Positions 11,616-24,498 of a stretch of 64,000 nucleotides of DNA are shown here, one piece after another. Source of the DNA: Calamus simplicifolius (taxonomy: Eukaryota > Streptophyta > Magnoliopsida > Arecales > Arecaceae); assembly GCA_900491605.1 (NCBI GenBank), contig UESW01004819.1, positions 176,090 through 240,089 of the forward strand, read 5' to 3'. The translations under genes were made by a program, and so were the position numbers. Each line of letters begins with the position of its first letter. Positions within the stretch are counted from its first letter, which is position 1. The notes below the pieces were generated by a model. The model had not been told where the DNA came from. It saw only the letters and a list, made by a program, of their open reading frames with translations, and ran no database searches.

Positions 11616-14600
11616 TTGTGATGGATCATGAACTAAGTATTGACTTGGTTCTACAGTCATTACCTCCCAGCTATTCACAGTTTGTTCTTAATTTCAACAT
11701 GAACAAGCTAGAGACATCTCTACCTGAGCTCGCGAATATGCTGACGAATGCGAGCCCAACATTAAGAAAGAAAAGGGGCAGGTTATGGTCGTGGAGTCCT
11801 CTGGCGCTCGTAAGAAGCGGCCAAAGAAGAATAAGGTCCAAAAGGCCAAGGCAACTAAACCAAATAAGGGCATTAAGAAAAACAAAGTAGCCAAGGGAAA
11901 GTGTCACTTCTGTGGCAAGGAAGGGCACTGGAAGCGAAACTGCAAGGCTTATCTGGCTAGCCTGAAAGAAAAGAAACATACAGATGCTTCTACATCAGGT
12001 ATATTTATGATTGAGATGTTTTCTTCTGTTACTTCTTATTCCACTTGGGTATTGGATACTAGTTGTGGATCTCATATTTGTATTAATATGCAGATAATAA
12101 GTAGTAGAAAGCTGAAAAAAGATGAAGTGATCCCGCGCATGGAAAATGGAGCAAAGGTTGCTGCTTTAGCTATAGGATCTTGTTCTTTGTCTTTGCCCAC
12201 TGGCTTGTAATGGAGCTTAATAATTGTTACTATGTTCCAAACATAACAAAGAATATTATTTCAGTTTCATGTCTTGTAAATGATGGATATACATTTGAAA
12301 TTGAAAATAAAGGAATTTTAATTTTTAAAAATGAAATGTTCTTTGGTTCTACTGAAATGTTCAACGGAATTTATGTTTTGAATTTACAATGCCCTATTCT
12401 CAATGTAGAAACTAAGAAATTAAAATCAAATAATTCTAAGAACTCGTTCCTATGGCACTGTCATTTAGGCCATGTAAATGAACACGTTTAACCAAGTTAC
12501 ATAAGGATGGCTACTTGGGCTCATTCGATTGGGAATTGTTTGAGGAATGTGAGTCATGCTTACATGGCAAAATGACTAAGTCATCCTTTACTAAAAAGGG
12601 TGAGCAAGCAGAATGTTTAGGACTAGTACATTCGGATGTATGTATTTCTATCAATATTCAGGCAATAGGGGTTTTTCTTACTTCATCACATTTATAGATG
12701 ACCATAGTAGGTATGGTTATGTATATCTGATGAAGCACAAATCTGAAGCCTTTGAAAAGTTCAAAGAATTCAGATCCGAGGTAGAAAAACAAAGTGGCAA
12801 AAGTATTAAGACACTTTGATTAGATCGAGGTGGGAATACTTAAGCCATGAGTTCTTAGAATATTTGAAGAGAATGGGATTCTCTCTTAGTGGACTTCTCC
12901 TGGTACACCACAGCATAATGGTGTATCAGAAAGGAGAAATCACACATTATTAGATATGGTGCGATCAATGATGAGCCTTACAAATCTTCCAAAAATGTTT
13001 GGGGTTATGCCCTACACACAGCCGAATACACTCTAAACCGAGTTCCGTCTAAGTCGGTCAGCTCCACTCCTTATGAGATATGGTGTGGAAAGAAACCAAC
13101 CCTTAGTCATCTAAGATTTGGGGTTGCTACGCTAATGTAAAGCGTAATAAGTCGGACAAGCTGGGAGCTAGATCCAACAAGTGTAATTTTATGGGGTATC
13201 CTAAAGAAACAAAAGGATACTACTTCTACCACCCACTCAAGCAAAAGGTTTTTGTCTCAAGGCATGTCATATTCCTAGAGAATGATTTTTCTAAGAAATG
13301 ATAATGGGAGAAATATTGAGATTAGTGAAACTCAAGAACCATAAATTGACACATACCGATTAGATGACATGAAGCAAATGTCAAATACAGTGGGAGTTGA
13401 GCAGGAGACTCAACTCACATTCAAGCAACATTTACGTGAGCCTCTATCAGAAATGATGGAGCAACAGGTAACTCCAAGTACATATCAGCTATATAGGTCT
13501 AGTAGAACACATCATATTCCTGAGAGATATGGATTTCTTATAGAAGATGATGAGTCCTACTAACTACGAGAAAGCAATTTGTGACATTGACTCCAAGAGA
13601 TGGCTTGAAGCCATGAAGTCTGAAATAGACTCCATGTACGACAACCAAGTATGGACTTTGGTTGTTCCACCTGAAGGGATAAAATCAATTGGATGCAAAT
13701 GGATCTTCAAGAAGAAGACAAACATGGATGGTAATGTGATTACCTAAAAGGCGAGGCTAGTTGCAAAAGGTTACAAGCAAAGGCAAGGTGTTAACTTTGA
13801 TGAAACCTTTTCTCCTATAGCCATGCTTAAGTCCATAAGGATTTTGCTTGCGATTGCAGCCTATTACGATTATGAGATATGGCAAATGGATGTCAAGACT
13901 GCCTTCCTAAATGGTGATTTAGTGGAGGATGTGTATATGACACAACCTGAGGGTTTTGAGTCCATTGATTCTCAAAGGGTATGCAAGCTGCAAAGGTCCA
14001 TTTATGGACTTAAGCAAGCCTCTAGAAGTTGGAACATCTGTTTTGATGAAACAATCAAAAAGTTTAATTTTATCAAAAATGAGGATGATCCATGTGTGTA
14101 CAAGAAGGTTAGTGGGAGTGTTATTATTTTCCTGATATTATATGTAGATGACATATTATTAATAGGAAACAATGTATCCTTGCTGCAAGAAGTGAATGAA
14201 TGGTTGTCCAGCAAGTTCTCCATGAAAGATTTAGGAGAAGCAGCCTATGTACTGGGTATTAAGATATATAGAGATAGATTTAGGAGGTTGCTTGGATTGT
14301 TCCAATCAACGTACATAGATAAAGTGCTAAAACAGTTTAGCATGGAGGAATCCAAGAAGGGATTTCTGCCGGTATCGCATGAGATACATCTCTCCAAGGA
14401 CATGAGTCCTAAGACCCAAATGGAGAGAGAGCACATGAATAGGATTCCATATGCCTCAGCAATCGGATCCATCATGCATGCGATGCTATGTACGAGAGTG
14501 GTTTATGGAGGACCCAAACTCATAGTTTAGGGTTATACGGATTCTAGTTTTCAGTCTGATAAAGATGATTATAAATCTCAATCAGGCTATGTCTTTACAC

Positions 14601-15010
14601 TCAACGGCGGTGCAGTCAGCTGGAAGAGTTCCAAGCAGGAGACGACTGCCGACTCTACGATCGAAGTCGAGTACATTGCAACATCAGATGCCGCCAAAGA
14701 AGCAGTTTGGATCAAAAAGTTCATCACTGAACTTGGTGTGGTTCCAAGCATTGCTGATCCAGTACACTTGTATTGTAACAATAATGGAGCTATTGCGCAA
14801 ACTAAGGAGCCAAGGTCTCATCAGAGGTCCAAACATGTACTCAGGAGATACCATGTAATTAGAGAGATTATTGGTAGAAATAATGTAAAAATAGAACGAG
14901 TCCCCACTGAGGATAATGTAGCTGATCCGCTCACTAAAGCCCTACCGCAGCAGAAGTATGATAATCATGTTAAGTCACTCGGTATTAAATACATGGGTGA
15001 ATGGCTCTAG
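11176..15010 (+). pseudogene. Copia gag-pol polyprotein, broken by stops and frameshifts
   Basis: The probable gag start is the ATG at 11176. Gag ends in a zinc knuckle, CHFCGKEGHWKRNC (about 11902-11943). The protease region has WVLDTSCGSHIC (about 12045-12085). The integrase zinc-binding part includes HCHLGHVN and CESCLHGK (about 12455-12565), and the catalytic core begins near 12675 with FITFIDDHSRYGYVYLM. Reverse transcriptase spans about 13570-14500, with KWIFKKK, QMDVKTAFLNGDL, YGLKQASR and the catalytic YVDD (about 14140). RNase H follows, with YTDSSFQSDKDDYKSQSGY, and ends with DPLTKALP at about 14920-15010. In-frame stops (for example near 12820 and 13746) and several frame changes show it cannot make a full polyprotein. 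Confidence 0.9.
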
Positions 15011-15011
15011 T

Positions 15012-15024
15012 GCAAGTGGGAGAT
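15012..15024 (+). other. Copia polypurine tract
   Basis: GCAAGTGGGAGAT lies directly between the RNase H stop codon (15010) and the TG that opens the 3' LTR (15025). Purine-rich composition and position fit the plus-strand primer of Copia elements. Confidence 0.75.
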
Positions 15025-16602
15025 TGTTAGTGTATGCCCTATATCCAATTGGATTGAATGTTGTATACATTTTATGAATACAAATCAAATAAAATAGTTT
15101 CTTTATCTATTCAGATGTCTTTTATTTGATATATTTGTTTGTGAGATAAAGTCAAAAGAATGTGAACCGTGCATATGAAATTTGTAATAAAGATTACAAA
15201 TTGTGAGATTCAAATTGCACGTTATGGTTTGATTCTTTAAACTTCTCTAGTCGATGTGTAGATGGGACTGGACACCATCGAACATCATGAGACTGGCACA
15301 CATTACATATCCTCACCCTTGGGGTGAACAGCTGATTTCACAAGCTGAAGTATGAAGATACTTGGATAGGTGTGTGGATGCTTGTTATTGTAATGATGCA
15401 TTGGATGACCCGTACAGAGATCCCATATGGATATTCTATATGGTGTTGATGGTTGATCTCTAATGACGGTGGTGTGAGTGATCCTTTGACTTGAGATCTT
15501 CATTGCATCTCATTTATGGAATGTCATGCTTTGATGACATCCAAACGTCACTCTAGCCATGGGTGGCAAATATGGTGTCGGTTGGGTATGACATGAAGCA
15601 CATGAAGATGGTTTTTGATCAAGATATGATTCGTCTCCCTTGATAGAAAGGGTTATATCCCACGACCACTTGATGGATTAAATTGATTGTTAAATCCTTG
15701 CAAGGTTGAGTTGGAATTCGAAATGGTTTCGAAGTTCTAAATCATATGAGTCAATTTTTTTGATATTAAGTAAACATAGATCAATTATATGGTTGAAATA
15801 TTCCATACCACTGATTAATCTGGGATATGTGACGAAAGGATTTGATCATACGATAACCATTCATGGACAGGTATTGTTGATGGTCACGTCAACAAAACCT
15901 TTAGCAGTTGGATGGTTATGATGCTTTGCTAGAGGCCTCTCATGATCTATAATCATGTTGTTGACTTGAACAAAGAGTTGTCCAATCATTCCTAGGGTCT
16001 ATGATTAGGACATGATTATTGCGAAAATGTTAAAGAGCCTAATGGGTCATATGCATTAAGGAGAATTTTGGATGAATTAAAATGAGAATTAAATTAGATT
16101 TAATTCAGATAAGATGATCAATTAAATAATTAGGTAATTTAAAGAAGATAAAATAATAATAGATATGATCCATTATAGTAGAAGGAATGTTAAGGAGAAA
16201 TTATTTGTGCATATGATGAACAAATAATTGGATACCCAAATATGACTTGATCCATATGATGGATGGCTTTGATTATTCGAGTATAGATGAAAAATCTCAG
16301 TCATGTAAAGATGGAATCATGCCCATGGGATGAGGCATGATGAATCTCTATGGTTCGATGATGAACACATACAGATTGGGGCATGTAGTTATGAGATAAC
16401 TAACTCCTAATTTCAAAGGCTGAGATTGTGACACTTGGATTAACGTTACCATAAGAATGGGAGTGTCTTCTGTTTTTTTCTGTTTCCTTGGATTAACGTT
16501 ACCATGACGTTACAGGTCTCCTCTATTTCCTTGGATTAAGGTTACCATGATGTTACCATGAAAAGTGGTCTCTTATTCTCTCTTGGAAAGTTTCTTTCTT
16601 AC

Positions 16603-16615
16603 CCTATAAATATGG
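16603..16615 (+). promoter_or_regulatory. TATA box of the Copia LTR
   Basis: CCTATAAATATGG sits about 450 bp before the LTR end. That is the expected position for the retrotransposon promoter at the end of U3. Confidence 0.5.
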
Positions 16616-16687
16616 TTCCTTCCTCCTAGGAAGTGTGAGCATGAGAAGAAAAAGATTAGATCTTTTAGATCTTCAGAGATATCTTCT

Positions 16688-16769
16688 ATATTTCTATAAG
16701 GGGATTCAAGAGGCGCTAGCACCCCTTCTGTATTTCTATAAGGGGATTCAAGAGGCGCTAGCACCCCTC
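16688..16769 (+). repeat. Tandem duplication of about 42 bp in the LTR R/U5 region
   Basis: The stretch from TATTTCTATAAGGGG to GCGCTAGCACCCC occurs twice in direct succession with almost no difference. It lies downstream of the TATA box and so within the transcribed leader. Confidence 0.8.
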
Positions 16770-17087
16770 TCTCCCGAAGTATCATCTTCATACCTTGAAG
16801 TCTTCATCCACTCTTCTCCGCGTGAATCACCGTTAGAGGTTGGACACGTGGACGGCTAGTGGCAGAGGATTCACCGGCTTCATCCTTTTCTACATCGATA
16901 AAGGACTCAGGTATGAATAAATCTAATATTTTAGATTTTATTTGAGATTTAATGAATCTATTCCTAAGGATCCTGGGCATTCGGGAGTTGTATATTATAT
17001 CTTCTTGTATATTTTCATAAATTTGATTCATATCTAGAATACATAATTCCCAACATCCCTATCTTGAAGAGATAAGTTCCTTCCGCT

Positions 17088-17091
<4 letters not shown>

Positions 17092-17162
<71 letters not shown>
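17092..17162. repeat. (TA)n microsatellite
   Basis: About 70 bp of uninterrupted TA dinucleotides just outside the Copia LTR. Confidence 0.98.
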
Positions 17163-17164
<2 letters not shown>

Positions 17165-18221
17165 TCTTAATTCATATTAAAAAATATTATCTTGACATTC
17201 ATCTACCAAATGTCATAATCATAGTTATAATGAGAAGAATTCTACTGGATTTAATCATTGACACAGTCAATAAAGTTTTACATAGTCTTCATATAAAACT
17301 AAAAAATGATAATGCACAAATAATCGTGTCATTCAAAATAAGTTATGCAAGTATTTGCAAATCTCCAAAATACAAATAAAATGATGGGGAGATGCATTTG
17401 CAAAGAGGCCTACAAATAGATTCTTCCTTTGTGCCTATATGGCCATTTGTTGCTATCCAAATTTTTTCTTTGGGATGGAATACAAATACCTTGGTTTCGA
17501 TATGAAAACAAGTATTTTAATCCCATGAGTATTGTTTCTTTAGGGTAATAAAAGTAATGCTTTTAGTGGACATGTTGGTAAATGTTCATAGTATACAAAC
17601 ATTTTAGAAAAATCTTTAGACCTATACCAAACCTAAAGTCTTAAAAAAAATTTGAGCCATGCTTAGGTGGGTCATGTCTAGGCCCAATCCAATTCCAGCC
17701 TTACCAACACATGCCATGTAAACTTATAGGCACAATGATGGCTTAACAAGGCAACTATTAAATATTTGTTAATATAATTAAAAGGGATCCTACATCAATT
17801 TTATTCAAGAACAATTATAATTTTTTATTTAAGAAAGATGTGTTAAATAATATATTATTACGATCATATCCACTTGAATGACATCTTAGTTATATATCTA
17901 TGAGTTGCATTTCGTTCCATATTTCGTGATCTTCATCTATTAGAACTAAAGCAGTTTAAAAAGAAAATTATTTTCAAATTGATTAACCACCATTTTTCTT
18001 ATGAGATGTTTAGTATGTGAAATTTCAAGATAACATTGGGATAAGAAAAACTAAATTTTACATAACTAATTTTAACACATACCATGTAAAGAGATCTTTT
18101 TGTTTTCTCAACTAATGAACATATGTATGTAACATGGTGCCGATTACTACATTATATACATTACAAAATCATTGCTCAAAATTGGCAATTATGGATAGTA
18201 TGGACATAATATTTCATTAGA
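17163..18221. other. Intergenic DNA downstream of the kinase gene
   Basis: AT-rich sequence with no recognisable frame or repeat. It lies 3' of the minus-strand kinase gene, so its right end should contain the 3' UTR and polyadenylation region. I could not choose one AATAAA-like signal with confidence. Confidence 0.5.
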
Positions 18222-21200
18222 CTAGTTTTGTTGAACAGTTTTAATAGCATTCAACAACTTATCGATTTGTAGTGGTTTTGTCAAGTGCAAATCCATTCCA
18301 GAAAAAGTTGTTTTCTTTGTTGTCTCAGAAGTCGCATGTCCTGTTAGAGCAATAATTGGAATGTGGAGGCCATAATTTTTTTCCTCTTCACGTATATGTT
18401 TTGTTGCTTCATAACCATCCATTATGGGCATCTGAAAGATAAAACATGAAGATTTTAGCCAAAAAAAAAAAAAGTAATCAACTATGATTACAATGAAAAA
18501 CACAACAGAACCACTGAATTTATCAATTCTGAAATAAGAAAGTGGGATGTAGGATCATATGTGTTAGTGTAGACACAAGTAGGTGCAAACATATACATTT
18601 TGAATAACTTAAAAGCTTAATGAAAAATTCAAACACTAATTGTAAATCTTAATAATGAAAAAAATATTTAATTTTTTAAGTCATCTAGATTTGTAATTAA
18701 ATAACAAACTATGCTACAGCAAAATTACATGCCAAATTAGCAAAATTTTCCAATAACACATATTTGAGATTTATAAATATGAGAAACTAAAATGGAACAA
18801 TGAAACTATGATTTTTTGTAGTATATAATATACAAATCATGAAAGTGCTATTGCATGTCCCTTTTCTATATTGAATACAAAACTTGATTAGCTCTATTCT
18901 AAAATGATTGTCATTATAGCAAACTCCCACACGATGCATGACACAGCGATCAAAATATTAAAATCTCCAGACCCATGCATCTCATATGTCAAATTCTTGT
19001 AATGGACTAGGGAAACCTAAGGATTTATTTTAATGACACAAGAAGTTTTTAGTTTAATTTCCACAGAAAACTCTCAGAATAAATTCTGCTGTAGAAGTAA
19101 GTGGATTGCAAGTGATCTTTAATACTTTTCCTTATCAATTTATCTCTTACAAAGAACTTTTTTTTTCAAAATATATGCATCGAAGAGGGAAAAAAAATCA
19201 AAAGTGTAATATGCGGTCTTGTTTTTCTAGATCTACTAAATCATCTTTTGTAATTATGGACAACTCCATATCGACTGTTTTCACCATGGATCTTTTGTTT
19301 CACGATCATTCAATTCCCTCAAACATTAATCATTGATTAGTTAGTTCTTTCTTGTTTTTGTTTCTTAAGATTATCTTATAGATCCACTTTATATATAATA
19401 CTTATTCTTATGATCTGGATCTTGATGTTCAGCTACTTTATTGAATATCTTTAATTGAAAGATATGTATGTGATATGAATTTGTAATTACCATGGTTTCA
19501 CATAATGATATCGAAACTTACAGACAACATTGTAAATTCTTTGTGAGTTGATATTTGCATATTTAAAAAATGACCAATATAATATTTAATTTAACCAAAT
19601 GATTATTTGTCAGCCAAAGTCTTTTACTTAGCTCTTGTCCCTTTACTTAACATTTTATAAGGTTAATTCTACAATATATAGCTATCTTATCTTTACCTTC
19701 ATTATTAACATCTATGCATACTAATATAAAGACTTACCTCACAGTCCATGAGAACAACATCATAATGGAAATGATTTGGATTTGCTGAATAAGCTTGCAG
19801 AGCCTTTCTGATCAAATACAAAGCATCCAACCCATTTTCAGATGATTCAATAGTTGCACCAAGGTGTGAAAGCATGACCGTGGCAAAATGACGCAAAATA
19901 GATGTATCTTCGACAAGCAAGATATTCATGCCAGTTAGAGGTTTCTTCTTATCATCTCCATTATATCTCATTTCAGAACTTTGGTTGAAATTTTCGCTCC
20001 ATTGGGGATCTAAAGATTTGAAGGGAACCCTGTCTCTGTCTGTAAAAGAAACCGAGTTGGTAGATTCTTGTACATTCATCATATTCACATCATGCATTTC
20101 AGATGAAGAACCTTCATTTGTTCCTCCAAACTCTTGCAGAAGTTTCAGAAGTGCATATAGGCGAGAACCATGTATTGGCTTTTCTAACAGAAGATCACAA
20201 ATTGTCCGTGTCTCCTTAGATATTCTTGATCCTGTGCTAGGAGTTTTGGAACTGGCTAACCAAACAATCTTGCATTGAATGTTACCAATGCTACTGGTAA
20301 AATTCTTCAAGATTGAGCACATCTCTGGGATATTTCCGTAACTCGAATCAATAATGGCTATGACATAAGTGGATGAGCCTCTAACACTTGTCTGTTTGTG
20401 ATCTTTCTTAGTAGCAATGGGCAAAATTTGATCAGCCTCTTCTTCGACCTAAGATTCACTTCTTTTTCTGTATTGTAGGTTCTGGATGTTGTTTTGTCCA
20501 AGGAAATGCCTAGTGATATGGAATCAAACCTTTTCGAAGAACTGAGGTTGTGCTTAATTTTTTCAAGAGTAGGATGTACAAGCTCCCGCTGCACAATTAT
20601 CCATACTTTAATTCCAAGACCCTCCATCCATCTTTGCAAAATTCTTCTTGTTTCATCCCCTTGAACCAAAAGCAAAGAGTGAATGCCTTCAATCTTCAGA
20701 CTTCTTCTGAATGTCATGGCTCGAATATTTGATTGGACAGTGATATTTTTCTCAGTACGTTGAATACCAGCAGCAAATGTGCCACTGTTGCCAATATTTC
20801 TATCCTCTCCTTCACCATCAAAAACTGTGTCATTTGATTTTAGAAATATGTTGAATCTAAAGCACGTTCCTCTTTCACCACGTTCTTTATCTTGAATGTT
20901 GATCTCCCCGCCCATCAAACGTACCTAGAAATAAAAATAATGGGGATATCGGTTGAAAGCAGACGCAGTCAAGATAAAAAAATAAAGAAAGAAACTTGCA
21001 AAGAAAAAGAACATATACAAGAAACTTGAACATGCATTAAAAAAATTGCAAACCTTGTTTCGTAAAGAAAGCAAGTGTAAATTTAATACTAAACAGTTTT
21101 AACTGTAAAATTTGCTTACATAGGATTGAACAATTCCAAGTCCCAAACCGGTACCTTCACGTCCTCCAACAGCTGATTCAATGACTTGCACATAACTTTC

Positions 21201-23822
21201 GAAGACAGAAGCCCTCTTGTTCCTAGGGATTCCTATACCAGTATCGTCTATCTCAAATATAAATTCAACAGAATCTCGGTCATGCTTAATAGAATTAAGA
21301 GTCTCTAAATCCTTTTCAGCAGCATCTCGATCTTTCGAAAAAGTCCTTGATAGACAACCTAATATGTTAGCAAAGTGGTGGTGGTATCCATGTATACGGG
21401 AAGGTTTCAAATTTTCAACACTAGGCTTCTTAGCCGCCCAAGCACGCACAACCACTTGTCCTTCATTTGTGAATTTCACTGCATTTCCCAGCAAATTATG
21501 TAGAATCTGTTTAAGACGCCTGCTATCTCCTTTGACTTTTGATAGTCTAAGAACAGAGCAATCACAAGGATCCCAAATCACCTCCAGACCTTTCTTAAGA
21601 GCCACAACGTGAAACATATCGGCCGACTCTTCAATAAGTTGTGCCATGTCGAATTCAGCCTCTTCTAATTGCATCTTTCCTGCTTCCAGTTTACTCGTAT
21701 CAAGAATTGTATTTAGTATCTCTGGGAATCAAACAGTACTTTATTTGTCAGTAGCATTACTTTATTACATAATGATCTAAAACGTCGACATGAAGAATGA
21801 CTAGGAACATGAATTCTGGCCCAATAGTGAGGCTCTTGAACTAAAAAAAAAAAAAAAGTAAAAAAGAAGAAGAAAAAAGTTGATTGTTGAATTTTGAATA
21901 TATAAGAATAACAACCATTTCATTCAAGCTGAAAAGGATTTATGGTAGTTCGTCTGATTCTTAAAATAAATAATTAGATGGGAGGAGATCGATTTAGTTA
22001 AAAAAAATGTCATTGTTTCTATCTATATAATCAACATACCTAAAAGGTTTGATGCACCAATACTCATTTGCTCCAAGTGTTTGTCCAACGCAGAGTTCTT
22101 GGGTGCATCAGCATGGCATAATTCAATTAAACCAGTGAAGCCAGCTAGAGAATTACGAACGTCATGGTTAGCGCAAGCAAATGCCAAACTCTTTTTCTTA
22201 GAAATCCTCTCCGCCAGCTGAAGCTTCTCTTTTTGCTTGATGAGGCTTGCACGCAGCAACGTCTCTCGTACTAGCGACCTTCTGAATAATCGTAATATTA
22301 TATAACTTCCAATGATCGCACCGAGAACCATGAATGACTCTAGCTGAAGAATTATCAGCCTCATGCTCCGGATGGTGGCTACAGTACTTCTATTGCTGGC
22401 AAACGCCACAACTGATACCTGTTAATTAATTAGATCATGAAGAGTAATTAAATAAAATGAAAATTGGTGCATGCATGCATGCATCAAAGCATATCTCTCA
22501 AATTAATATTAACCATATATATATATATATACCAGTCGGGCTCCAGAAATGTCGAGTTCCTCACAACCGAACTTGTATTCTGTGCCTGAAATGCTCAAAT
22601 AATTAGTAGCAGCATCGGATGGATGATGAGCAGCAGCACCATAACGTCCTGCATGGTCTCCATGAGTTGTTGTGCAGGAAATAGACGTGGCGGCATGGTC
22701 TTGATCATCCGCGACGGAGATTGTAGCATTCTTATGATCATACCGATAGCGAGTATGCGGAGGTGATCCAGATTGTGTTAGGATGTACCCATCATCATCA
22801 AATATTAATGTACCAACGTACATGTGGCCACGTCCTTGAAGGTCGATGGAGAGAATGTCGTTAAAAAAATGTTTCACAGTGATTCCAACTGAGATAACTC
22901 CTCCTCCTCCCGTTTTGGCCGCTGGAGCCGTGAAAAAGAGCATCGTCCCATATTCTTCTTTGGACTTTTTTCCCCATCCAACGCCCCAAGAAGCATTAAT
23001 CCCACCCTTGCCATTTAGTGCATCTTGTAACCACTGGCGTTCGGAACGCGGTTGAGTGAAAGGAATCAAATCTCCGAACACCTCACCGGTACTCTGATTT
23101 AGTGACCGACTATACAATTGATAGGCAGTAGTAGTAGAATCATTGCAATAAAGGGACCCCTGGGAGAACGCGGCGATGGCCCCGCCACCCTTGTCATCAT
23201 GGTAGTATGAGAGTAGGAGCCCACCATCCAGTGGTGAAACATAAGAGATTTCTGAGACCCACGGGGGGAGCGCCATGAACGCCAAGAACAACAACTGCGG
23301 TACCACCTGCATGCAAACCAAACCAAGATGATCAGATCAGCAGCATGCATCATCAGATCGATGACCCCCAATTTCTTAATTTCTCAAGCAAGCAAGTAGT
23401 AAATGCATGCATGCATGCATGCAGTACAAATCTTTAATTAATTACCTCCCTCCTGATGTCAGAGAACTGTGACAAGCCCTTGATCGAGCTGAAGACGCTT
23501 GCAACATTGAATGCCAAGTCATTTGCCTCGACTAAGAGGCGTAAGTGTTGATGGACGTTGGCGCGCAACGCCCTCAGGATGTCATTAGAATCATCCTCAA
23601 TGTGCTGGGTCGTCGTCACCAATACGTACATGACGCTGCTACCCAGAACCACCATCACCTGCGCACATCTTGTTATTTATTGCAAGGATGATGAAGGCGC
23701 ACAGAGAAGTTAAGAGAGAGAGAGAGAGAGAGATGGATGAGAGATCGATTCGAGAGAGCTGGAGGGATTACCAAAGGGAAGATGATCCAGCTATAGTGAA
23801 TGATAACCTTGGATGCCTTCAT
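18222..23822 (-). CDS. CKI1: CKI1-like hybrid histidine kinase (cytokinin-independent two-component sensor)
   Basis: Seven exons on the minus strand with GT...AG borders: 23772-23822, 23446-23658, 22533-23306, 22040-22418, 21120-21721, 19738-20924, 18222-18431; predicted length about 1138 residues. A first membrane segment spans exons 1-2, then comes an extracytoplasmic region with N-glycosylation motifs (NQST, NASW, NATI), then a second membrane segment near residues 366-389. The HisKA phosphoacceptor is in ACANHDVRNSLAG (about His431). The ATPase part shows an N box (ILHNLLGNAVKFT), G1 (DDTGIGIP) and G2 (GTGLGLGIVQS). The C-terminal receiver has EDTSILR, the phospho-accepting Asp in VVLMDCE, split from MPIMDGYEATKHIR by the last intron, and Lys in HLTKPL. 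Family knowledge: CKI1 feeds histidine phosphotransfer proteins without cytokinin and acts in the female gametophyte and vasculature. Exon 6 is one base out of frame near 20450 (a missing base or an unusual small intron), so integrity is uncertain. Confidence 0.9.
18432..19737 (-). other. Last intron of the CKI1-like gene
   Basis: A 1.3-kb AT-rich intron splits the receiver domain between DCE and MPIMDGYE. It has donor GTAAGT at its right end and acceptor TTTCAG at its left. No embedded gene or recognisable element was seen. Confidence 0.85.
20440..20465 (-). other. Frame break inside CKI1-like exon 6
   Basis: Exon 6 (19738-20924) is 1187 bases. Both flanking introns are phase 0, so its length should be divisible by three. 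The upstream frame reads through to NTEKEVNLR. The downstream frame restarts at VEEEADQILPIATKKD with a TAG immediately before it. No GT...AG pair of suitable length and phase is obvious. A one-base deletion, real or an assembly error, is the simplest reading. Confidence 0.7.
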
Positions 23823-24498
23823 ATTTCTTGCTGCTGCTGCTGCTGCGTGTAAAAAAAATTAATGTAGTGGAGGTGAGGGAAGATCCGATCGGGGGATGAA
23901 CAAGGAAGGATTTGAATTTTAATTGAACACGATTTGAATTTTTGTTTTTTAAGACTCGAGAGCAGGCTGCGATTTAGAAGATTTTAAGGCAATTAAAATT
24001 TAAGACCGGAAATCAGCATATTGATTAGAATCAAGCCATAGAGCCCATCTATATTTGTATATAACGGGCGGAAATTAAGGAGGGGAGAAAAATTAAAGCG
24101 ACTGGATTCAAAAAAAAAATTAAAAATCCTGTATCATGGATGCTCTCGTTAATTCCCCACCTTCTCTGTCGCTCTCTGATCATGGTTTCCTCTTCCTCAC
24201 TCTTTCCATTTTATCTTGTAAAATACTTATACTTTCCATTTAAACTATATATCGCTGTATCTTTCAAGATGCATTCCTCTTCGGGTATCTCCGATTCTAA
24301 TACGTTTCAATATTTTGAATGCATCTTCATTTATAGTATTTAAAAAGGATTTCAAAAATTCCGATGCTTTTGGAAAAAAAAACCTAAATCAATTTTCTCC
24401 TAGTAGAATCGTGGTCAAAACCTAAACTATAGTAGAATCGTGGTCAAAACCTGAACAATTAGGCAAACTCTCTACTTAAACCTAATTAATTTAATAAG
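23823..24498 (-). promoter_or_regulatory. CKI1-like promoter and 5' UTR region
   Basis: This lies between the start codon and the solo LTR. A (GCT)n-like leader (23829-23846) sits just upstream of the ATG. A candidate TATA element reads TATATACAAATATAG on the minus strand (about 24049-24064), followed upstream by conserved TTCCGCCCGT. The whole block recurs at 35264-35885 (inverted) and 47254-47830 (direct). Core promoter position is inferred. Confidence 0.5.

Larger units (their letters stand above)
11160..17055 (+). mobile_element. Copia-superfamily LTR retrotransposon lacking a visible 5' LTR
   Basis: The internal region carries gag, protease, integrase, reverse transcriptase and RNase H in that order, which defines Copia. 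It is followed by a polypurine tract and a 2.03-kb 3' LTR (15025-17055). The 1.6 kb left of gag does not resemble the 3' LTR and instead belongs to the large inverted repeat. The 5' LTR therefore appears to have been lost or replaced when the palindrome formed. Confidence 0.85.
15025..17055 (+). repeat. Copia 3' long terminal repeat
   Basis: It starts TGTTAGTGTATGCCC immediately after the polypurine tract and probably ends ATTCCCAACA at 17055, giving the usual TG...CA borders and a length near 2.03 kb. A TATA box (TATAAATA at about 16605) places the U3/R border near 16635. The first about 80 bases are closely related to the two facing LTR ends at 46469-46622. No second copy of this LTR is visible, so its length rests on the borders alone. 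Confidence 0.75.

Noticed and set aside
14002..14475. Minus-strand frames across the Copia reverse transcriptase
   Set aside because: Shadows of the plus-strand polymerase, which carries all catalytic motifs.
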